This document shows, one piece after another, positions 55,199 through 60,701 of a DNA stretch of 60,701 nt (within the stretch, counting starts at the first letter, position 1; each line of letters opens with the position of its first letter). A model generated the notes under the pieces. That model saw only the letters and a program-made list of their open reading frames with translations. It was not told the origin of the DNA and ran no database searches. Origin of the DNA: Melioribacter roseus (GTDB lineage Bacteria; Bacteroidota; Ignavibacteria; Ignavibacteriales; Melioribacteraceae); NCBI GenBank assembly GCA_020722085.1, contig DYLN01000004.1:1-60701 (forward strand), in the 5' to 3' direction. Both the position numbers and the translations under genes were made by a program.

Positions 55199-57265
55199 TT
55201 ATTTAATCAATGGTGCAATAACTAACGAAACTACAGACATTAATTTAATTAAAATATTAAGCGATGGTCCCGACGTATCTTTGAAAGGATCGCCTACCGT
55301 ATCGCCGACAACGGCAGCTTTATGAGCATCAGAACCTTTAGTGTAAGTTAAGCCGTCAGTTGTGTAGCCGGCTTCAATTAATTTTTTAGCATTATCCCAT
55401 GCGCCGCCTGCATTTGCCTGAAATATTGCCATTAAAACACCGCTAGCTGTTACTCCAGCTAAAAGACCTGCAAGCATTTCTTTGCTTATAAATCCGACTA
55501 TAACAGGTACAAGAACTGCCATCACCCCAGGTACAATCATTTGTCTTATTGCAGCTTTAGTTGAAATTTCAACGCATCTTGAATATTCTGCTTTTGCGGT
55601 TCCTTCGCGTAAGCCCTTAATTTCTCTAAATTGTCTGCCTACTTCTATAATCATGTCTTTTGCTGCTGTGCCAACAGCACCCATCGCAAGAGAAGAAAAC
55701 AAAAACGGAAGCATTGCTCCTATAAAAAGACCGCCTATAATTATCGGTTTCGATAAATCAATTATGGAAATGTTAGCCTGGTGCATATATGCAGAAAACA
55801 GTGCAAGGGCAGTTAAGGCAGCAGACCCAATCGCAAATCCTTTTCCAATGGCTGCAGTTGTATTCCCGACGGCATCAAGTTTATCTGTTCTTTCTCTGAC
55901 TTCTTTTGGGAGTTCGGACATTTCAGCGATCCCGCCGGCGTTATCAGATATAGGTCCATAAGCATCTACCGCCAATTGAATCCCGGTTGTAGAAAGCATG
56001 CCGAGAGCTGCGATTGCTATTCCGTACAAATTTGCCAATTCATAAGCACCGATTATTCCTGCTGAAATGACTATGATGGGTATTGCGGTGGATTTCATTC
56101 CAACACCAAGTCCGGCAATTATATTTGTGGCTGCACCGGTTATAGATTGACTGGCAATTCCGAAAACAGGTTTATTATCTGTACTTGTGTAGTATTCGGT
56201 AAGCATACCAATTATTACTCCTGCTGCCAATCCAATTATAGTAGAATAAAAAACGCCGATATTGGTGTAAGTAAAATCATTATAAACCCATTTCTCAGGG
56301 AGCATTTTCATAATAATAAAATAGGAAGCTATTAGCATTAAGCCTGCTGCCGTAAACTCTCCAAAGTTGAGTGCTTTTTGCGGGTTACCGCCTTCTTTAA
56401 CCTTTACGAAAAAAGCTCCGAATATAGACAGTAATATTCCTGCTGCTGCCAAAACAAGCGGAAGTATAACTGCTTCCAGTCCGATTTCGGGCACGGAAGG
56501 ATCAGCAAAAATCGCACCTAATACCATTGTACCAATAATAGCACCGACATAGGATTCAAACAAGTCTGCTCCCATTCCGGCAACATCGCCGACATTATCG
56601 CCGACGTTATCTGCAATAGTTGCAGGATTGCGCGGATCATCTTCGGGTATACCTTCATAAACTTTTCCTGCAAGGTCGGCTCCAACATCGGCGGCTTTTG
56701 TATAAATTCCGCCGCCCACCCTTGCAAAAAGGGCAATTGAAGAAGCTCCTAATGAAAATCCAGATATTACATTTATTATTTTTGGTAAGTCCCAAGAAAG
56801 ATTGGAATAGATGATAAATAGCACACTCAAACCTATTACACCGAGTCCGACAACATTCATTCCCATAATTGAGCCGCCAGAGAAAGCAATTTGAAGTGCC
56901 TGACCTAAGCTGGTACGCGCAGCGTGCGTTGTTCTCACATTTGCTTTAGTTGCAGATACCATTCCAAGGAACCCTGCAAGGGCAGAGCATAAAGCTCCTA
57001 CAGTAAACGAAACGGCAATTAACCACGAGGAATCGGTTCTACCGAAGTTAGCTATTCCTAGTAATACTGCAACAGAAACAACAAAAATAGTTAAGACTTT
57101 ATATTCGGTTTTGAGAAATGCCATAGCACCTTCTCTGATATGCTTGGAAATTTCAATCATTGTTTCGGTGCCGGCACTTTGTTTTCCTATCCAATTATAT
57201 TTCAGGTAGGAATAGAAGAGAGCGGATAAACCAACAAGAGGAATTATATAAATCAATAATGTCAT
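55199..57265 (-). CDS. hppA: Membrane-bound ion-pumping pyrophosphatase, K+-dependent type
   Basis: 688 residues, about 16 helices. Hydrolyses pyrophosphate to pump ions. Substrate loop [20 protein letters not shown] and [20 protein letters not shown] near 188-237. The sequence [18 protein letters not shown] has alanine at the position that is lysine in K+-independent enzymes, so it should be K+-stimulated. Whether it pumps H+ or Na+ cannot be decided by eye. Pyrophosphate from ppdK, prs and ispD could supply it. It is 10 nt after pth. Confidence 0.94.
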   Translation of the reverse strand: MTLLIYIIPLVGLSALFYSYLKYNWIGKQSAGTETMIEISKHIREGAMAFLKTEYKVLTIFVVSVAVLLGIANFGRTDSSWLIAVSFTVGALCSALAGFLGMVSATKANVRTTHAARTSLGQALQIAFSGGSIMGMNVVGLGVIGLSVLFIIYSNLSWDLPKIINVISGFSLGASSIALFARVGGGIYTKAADVGADLAGKVYEGIPEDDPRNPATIADNVGDNVGDVAGMGADLFESYVGAIIGTMVLGAIFADPSVPEIGLEAVILPLVLAAAGILLSIFGAFFVKVKEGGNPQKALNFGEFTAAGLMLIASYFIIMKMLPEKWVYNDFTYTNIGVFYSTIIGLAAGVIIGMLTEYYTSTDNKPVFGIASQSITGAATNIIAGLGVGMKSTAIPIIVISAGIIGAYELANLYGIAIAALGMLSTTGIQLAVDAYGPISDNAGGIAEMSELPKEVRERTDKLDAVGNTTAAIGKGFAIGSAALTALALFSAYMHQANISIIDLSKPIIIGGLFIGAMLPFLFSSLAMGAVGTAAKDMIIEVGRQFREIKGLREGTAKAEYSRCVEISTKAAIRQMIVPGVMAVLVPVIVGFISKEMLAGLLAGVTASGVLMAIFQANAGGAWDNAKKLIEAGYTTDGLTYTKGSDAHKAAVVGDTVGDPFKDTSGPSLNILIKLMSVVSLVIAPLIK

Positions 57266-57275
57266 AAATGATCTC

Positions 57276-57887
57276 CTAATTTACATCTGAGTTGATGTTA
57301 TTTGTTTGATTGTAAATATCTTTTGAATATTTACTATAATAGTCGAGCATTTTATGTGTGCCGTTTTTAATAAATTCTTCTATTAATTCTAGCGCAAATG
57401 AAATGTATTTTTCTATTACTTTATTTTGCTTCTTATCAAATTTGCTTAAAACGTAGTCTGCTAGCTCACCTTTTTCAAAGTCACTCCCGATTCCAAATCT
57501 TAATCTCGGGAAATTATCTGTCTGCAGATGATAAATAATCGATTTAAGGCCGTTGTGACCGCCGTCCGAGCCGGATTTCCTTATTCTGATACGTCCCGGT
57601 TCAAGATTAACATCATCAACGACAATCAGCAGGTCGTGGAGAGAAGTATTAAATTCTTCCACTGAATCTAAAACAGCTGTACCACTTTGATTAACAAATG
57701 TAGTTGGTTTTATTAAAAGGAACCGGCTGGTGCCCATAGTCCCGCGGGCATAATAATACTCATTTTTAGAAGGCTTAAAAAACAATTTATGTTTTTCTGC
57801 GAAGGAATCTATTATTCTAAAACCTATGTTGTGTCTTGTTAATTCGTATTTTTTACCGGGGTTCCCGATTCCAACAATGGTTTTCAA
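57276..57887 (-). CDS. pth: Peptidyl-tRNA hydrolase
   Basis: 203 residues. Rescues peptidyl-tRNA. [20 protein letters not shown] near 4-23 contains the catalytic histidine; [18 protein letters not shown] and GGHNGLKS follow. It starts at TTG 57887, close after the rplY stop, with GAGGAAG upstream. L25 followed by pth is a common pair. Confidence 0.96.
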   Translation of the reverse strand: MKTIVGIGNPGKKYELTRHNIGFRIIDSFAEKHKLFFKPSKNEYYYARGTMGTSRFLLIKPTTFVNQSGTAVLDSVEEFNTSLHDLLIVVDDVNLEPGRIRIRKSGSDGGHNGLKSIIYHLQTDNFPRLRFGIGSDFEKGELADYVLSKFDKKQNKVIEKYISFALELIEEFIKNGTHKMLDYYSKYSKDIYNQTNNINSDVN

Positions 57888-57892
57888 GAAGT

Positions 57893-58537
57893 TTATTCTT
57901 CCTCTTTTTCTGCTTTGCCTTTACTTATAACTTCGGGTTCAGTTGGTTCTGCCTGAGCAGTCTCTGCCGCAGCAGTTTCTGTTGTTACTGCCCTTGGTAT
58001 ATTTACGGAGACGATAATGACATTTTCAGAGTTGAGTATTCTGACGTTTTCGATTTTTAAATCTTTTACATGAATAGAATCACCAACATCCAAATCCGAA
58101 ATATCTATTGAGATATGTTCGGGAATGTATTTTGGAAGACAGGAGACGTGAAGTTTATGCAGATGGTGCTGGACAACCCCGCCTTCTTTAACTCCTTTTG
58201 CCTGTCCGGTTAAAACAACAGGAACTTCAAGTTCAAGCTCTTGACCGAGCTGAATACCCTGAATGTCGAAATGAATGATTTTATCGGTGACCGGGTCGAA
58301 ATCAACGCTTTTAAGTATTGATTTTATTTCTTCGCCATCATCTATTTTAAGATTTACAATATGGGTTTCAGCAGTGTATACTAATGGTCTTAATGAGCCT
58401 TCAGCGGTATAAATTGGAATTGGTTCGGTACCTTTACTATAAAAAATCCCCGGTACATTCCCATTCTTTCTTAATTTGTTGTTTGCGCTTTTTGTAGAAA
58501 GCTCGCGTTTTTTAACAGGCAAATTGACTTCAGACAT
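57893..58537 (-). CDS. rplY: Ribosomal protein L25 (Ctc family)
   Basis: 214 residues. N-terminal L25 domain that binds 5S rRNA (KSANNKLRKNGNVPGIFYSK) and a TL5/Ctc C-terminal beta domain (VPVVLTGQAKGVKEGGVVQ), then an alanine- and glutamate-rich tail of about 30 residues. It lies between prs and pth in the same direction, and the 5-nt gap to pth suggests cotranscription. Confidence 0.96.
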   Translation of the reverse strand: MSEVNLPVKKRELSTKSANNKLRKNGNVPGIFYSKGTEPIPIYTAEGSLRPLVYTAETHIVNLKIDDGEEIKSILKSVDFDPVTDKIIHFDIQGIQLGQELELEVPVVLTGQAKGVKEGGVVQHHLHKLHVSCLPKYIPEHISIDISDLDVGDSIHVKDLKIENVRILNSENVIIVSVNIPRAVTTETAAAETAQAEPTEPEVISKGKAEKEEE

Positions 58538-58555
58538 AGTTTATTATTCTCCTAA

Positions 58556-59500
58556 CTAACTTTTATCAATTTCAAATAGTGAACTTATTGATTCGTTTCT
58601 GAAAGAACGAATGATCGCTTCGGCAAGAAGCTCGGAAGCAGTTCTTACATTTATTTTTTTTGAATAAGGTGTATTTTTTAACGGTATACTATCGGTAACA
58701 TACAATTCCGTGATTTCGGACTGATCAATTTTTTCAATCGCTTTACCCGAGAGTAAAGGATGAGTTACGGCACCGTAAATCTCTTTTGCTCCTTTTGATT
58801 TTAATGCAGAGATTGCAGAGACAAAAGTACCGCCGGTATCAATCATGTCATCTACAATAAGAACATTTTTATCTTTTACATCCCCTATAATTGTCATTAC
58901 TTCTGCAATATTGTGTGCAGGTCTTCTTTTATCGATTAAAACCAGACTTGCATTAAGTCTTTTGGCATACGCTCTCGCTAATTTAATTCCTCCAATATCC
59001 GGAGAAACAACAACCAAATCTTTTAATTTGTCTTTGAATAAAACCGTAAAAATCGGAGATGCATATAAATGGTCAAAAGGGATATCGAAAAATCCCTGTA
59101 TCTGAGCAGCATGCAAATCCATAGTAATTACTCTATCGGCACCTGCTACAGTAATAAGATTAGCTGTTAACTTTGCCGAAATTGAAACGCGCGGCTGATC
59201 CTTTCTATCCTGTCTGGCATAACCAAAATATGGTATTACTGCTGTTACTTTTTTAGCAGAAGCTCTTTTTGCAGCATCAATCATCAACAGTAATTCCATC
59301 AAGTTTTCCGCTGGTGGATGAGTTGATTGAACTATAAAAATTTCTCTGCCGCGGATATTTTCAAGGTACTTAACCCAAATTTCGCCGTCGCTGAATCTTT
59401 TAAGATCTACCTTGCCGTATTCCAGACCTAAATAATCACAAATTTTTTTTGTTAGGTCGGGATTTGAACTACCTGAAAAAATTAACGGTTCTTTTTCCAA
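58556..59500 (-). CDS. prs: Ribose-phosphate pyrophosphokinase
   Basis: 314 residues. Makes PRPP from ribose 5-phosphate and ATP. The PRPP-binding VLIVDDMIDTGGTFVSA is near 212-228, and the catalytic loop KRRPAHN near 191-197. PYFGYARQDRKDQPR near 95-109 is typical. The start is TTG at 59500; an upstream in-frame stop leaves no other choice. Confidence 0.97.
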   Translation of the reverse strand: MEKEPLIFSGSSNPDLTKKICDYLGLEYGKVDLKRFSDGEIWVKYLENIRGREIFIVQSTHPPAENLMELLLMIDAAKRASAKKVTAVIPYFGYARQDRKDQPRVSISAKLTANLITVAGADRVITMDLHAAQIQGFFDIPFDHLYASPIFTVLFKDKLKDLVVVSPDIGGIKLARAYAKRLNASLVLIDKRRPAHNIAEVMTIIGDVKDKNVLIVDDMIDTGGTFVSAISALKSKGAKEIYGAVTHPLLSGKAIEKIDQSEITELYVTDSIPLKNTPYSKKINVRTASELLAEAIIRSFRNESISSLFEIDKS

Positions 59501-59537
59501 CCTTTAAAATCGAATTTTTCTTGTGAAATAGTCGCTA

Positions 59538-59566
59538 AATATAATTAAAAGATAAAGGCATGTCAA
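59538..59566 (-). promoter_or_regulatory. Promoter of the prs operon
   Basis: TTGACA (59566-59561), 17-nt spacer, TATATT (59543-59538), near consensus for sigma-70. Predicted start is about 30 nt before the prs TTG. It could drive prs through rplI. Confidence 0.7.
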
Positions 59567-59582
59567 ACAAAGTTTGATCTGT

Positions 59583-60251
59583 TTATTTTGTTCGTTTGCT
59601 AAATAAATAGAAAATTACAACAATTATCACCAGCAGGGCGCTGTAATATATCCATGGTGGTGTTTCTTTTAACTTAAAAGGACGATAAGTAGCAGTAATG
59701 TATTTACCGGTTCCAATTTCGTCCAATGTGTATTTCCAAGTGAGCATATTATTAGAAATCGACGTAGCGTTATTACTTACTATCTCACCAGGTAAATAAT
59801 AAATATAAGTTATGGCAAAGTCTTTACTTTCAAAACCAAAACCTGTGGCAATAGGCTGGATAAATTGCGAGAAAATTTTTGTGTTGCCAGGACCATCTTT
59901 GATTGACAGCTCTGCGCCTTTAAATGCACGTGTTTTGTTTAAGTTTTCCAGACTATTGAATTCAAGTTCTACTTTTGCATGAACAGTGCTGTCACCAAAA
60001 TCCTTATAGACTTCAACGTTAGTTAGATTGACAAAATCAGAAAGAAACTCTTTGCGCACAGAATCCTGGTTGAAAATTCCAAGATTTTCGATTAGCAGGG
60101 AATCTCTGGATGTTTTCCATTTCATCCAATAATGGATAAACATATTTCCGGAGCCGTCAATTTTTATTGTGGTTACCTGAGTGTAATTCAAACAGCCTGA
60201 TAAATAAATACTTAAGACCGTAAATAGAAAAAATAAACTTATTCTTTTCAT
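59583..60251 (-). CDS. Lipoprotein of unknown function with C-terminal helix
   Basis: 222 residues. Lipobox LSGC with C20 gives a lipoprotein signal. The mid part (about 25-190) is beta-rich and resembles LppM-type domains, then a C-terminal helix (about 200-217, STALLVIIVVIFYLF-like) and a short basic tail. Dual anchoring at both ends is unusual. No function can be assigned. Confidence 0.7.
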   Translation of the reverse strand: MKRISLFFLFTVLSIYLSGCLNYTQVTTIKIDGSGNMFIHYWMKWKTSRDSLLIENLGIFNQDSVRKEFLSDFVNLTNVEVYKDFGDSTVHAKVELEFNSLENLNKTRAFKGAELSIKDGPGNTKIFSQFIQPIATGFGFESKDFAITYIYYLPGEIVSNNATSISNNMLTWKYTLDEIGTGKYITATYRPFKLKETPPWIYYSALLVIIVVIFYLFSKRTK

Positions 60252-60378
60252 AAAAGGTTATTTTAGTGAAGAAAATATGCAAAATTTTTGACTAATAAAT
60301 AAACTCAGTATCAATTTGATTTCTTTGCGACTCTCATTATTTTTGCAAGTTCGAATTTTCACTTAGGAGAGATATTCG

Positions 60379-60618
60379 ATGCCTACTTACGATTACAAAT
60401 GTACCAATTGCGGGCATACTTTTGAGTTGTTTCAAAAATTTTCAGACCTGCCCATTACTGTTTGTCCACAATGCGGCGGTGCAGTAAAAAGATTGATTGG
60501 TCCGGGTGCTGGGACAATTTTTAAAGGAAGCGGTTTTTATCAGACTGACTATAAAAACAAATCGAGCAAACCGGCAGTTGATAAGAAGACTTCTGAAAAA
60601 AAAGGGAATAATAAATAA
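60379..60618 (+). CDS. FmdB-family zinc ribbon protein
   Basis: 79 residues. Four cysteines form a zinc ribbon: YKCTNCGHTFE near 6-16 and VCPQCGGAVKRL near 28-39. The rest is a short basic tail. AGGAGA lies upstream of the ATG. FmdB proteins are often called regulators but their role is not established. Confidence 0.92.
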   Translation: MPTYDYKCTNCGHTFELFQKFSDLPITVCPQCGGAVKRLIGPGAGTIFKGSGFYQTDYKNKSSKPAVDKKTSEKKGNNK

Positions 60619-60663
60619 TCCAAATTATTCAACCCAAATTATGCAGTAGGATTCGAAACTTGT

Positions 60664-60682
60664 CCCCGACATCTTGTCGGGG
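60664..60682 (+). terminator. CCCCGACA hairpin after FmdB gene
   Basis: Perfect 8-bp stem CCCCGACA/TGTCGGGG around a 3-nt loop. No T run follows, so it may be a REP-type element rather than a terminator. The sequence before it (60628-60655) resembles the start of the dispersed repeat. Confidence 0.45.
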
Positions 60683-60701
60683 GAAAGTAACTATGTACTT
60701 A

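Overview
The window looks like the chromosome of a Gram-negative bacterium of the Bacteroidota/Chlorobiota/Ignavibacteriota group, most probably an Ignavibacterium- or Melioribacter-like lineage. This is inferred from low GC, lipid A genes (lpxB, lpxK), separate secD and secF, a pyrophosphate-linked energy set (pyruvate phosphate dikinase, membrane pyrophosphatase) and frequent Shine-Dalgarno starts (several TTG or GTG). I cannot place it to species without a search. I see no rRNA, tRNA, CRISPR array, transposase or prophage.

Layout. 1-1618 (+): tail of an ABC transporter, NAD kinase and a secreted thioredoxin-fold protein. 1881-5674 (-): a four-gene cluster of two paralogous D-Ala-D-Ala-ligase-like ATP-grasp enzymes, a GNAT acetyltransferase and a lysine-2,3-aminomutase-like radical SAM enzyme. 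5759-27654 (-): mostly housekeeping genes: recG, gpsA, plsY, ispD, queA, ppdK, lpxK, a DUF374 acyltransferase, lpxB, a methyltransferase, an MtnX-like phosphatase, smc, a membrane-anchored GH2-like protein, tpiA, a NifU-like protein and an Mrp ATPase. 27903-33780 (+): an iron operon behind a promoter overlapped by a 20-bp palindrome. It holds a DtxR-type regulator, a membrane-tethered DtxR-FeoA-FeoA fusion, a FeoB split into GTPase and permease genes, a ferritin-like/VIT1 fusion and an outer-membrane protein broken at a G tract. 33782-40951 (-): ppk, a dCMP deaminase, a ferredoxin reductase-like protein, an orphan histidine kinase, purA and a STAS protein. 41175-50197 (+): an ECF sigma factor, an unknown membrane protein, three SpoIIE-type phosphatases with different sensor ends, a STAS protein and an RsbW-like kinase, together a partner-switching signalling block. 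50310-59500 (-): secF, secD, then rplI, rpsR, ssb, rpsF, hppA, pth, rplY and prs. 59583-60618: a lipoprotein and an FmdB-type zinc ribbon.

Non-coding structure. A dispersed repeat of about 215-220 bp, rich in inverted repeats, occurs at 1669-1889 (+) and 25111-25325 (-). A possible small RNA lies at 37640-37754 on the minus strand, with a sigma-54-like promoter, an anti-Shine-Dalgarno stretch and a strong terminator.

The best candidates for undescribed biology are the aminomutase/ATP-grasp/GNAT cluster, the ECF plus multi-phosphatase partner-switching block, the membrane-tethered DtxR-FeoA protein in the iron operon, and the small RNA candidate.
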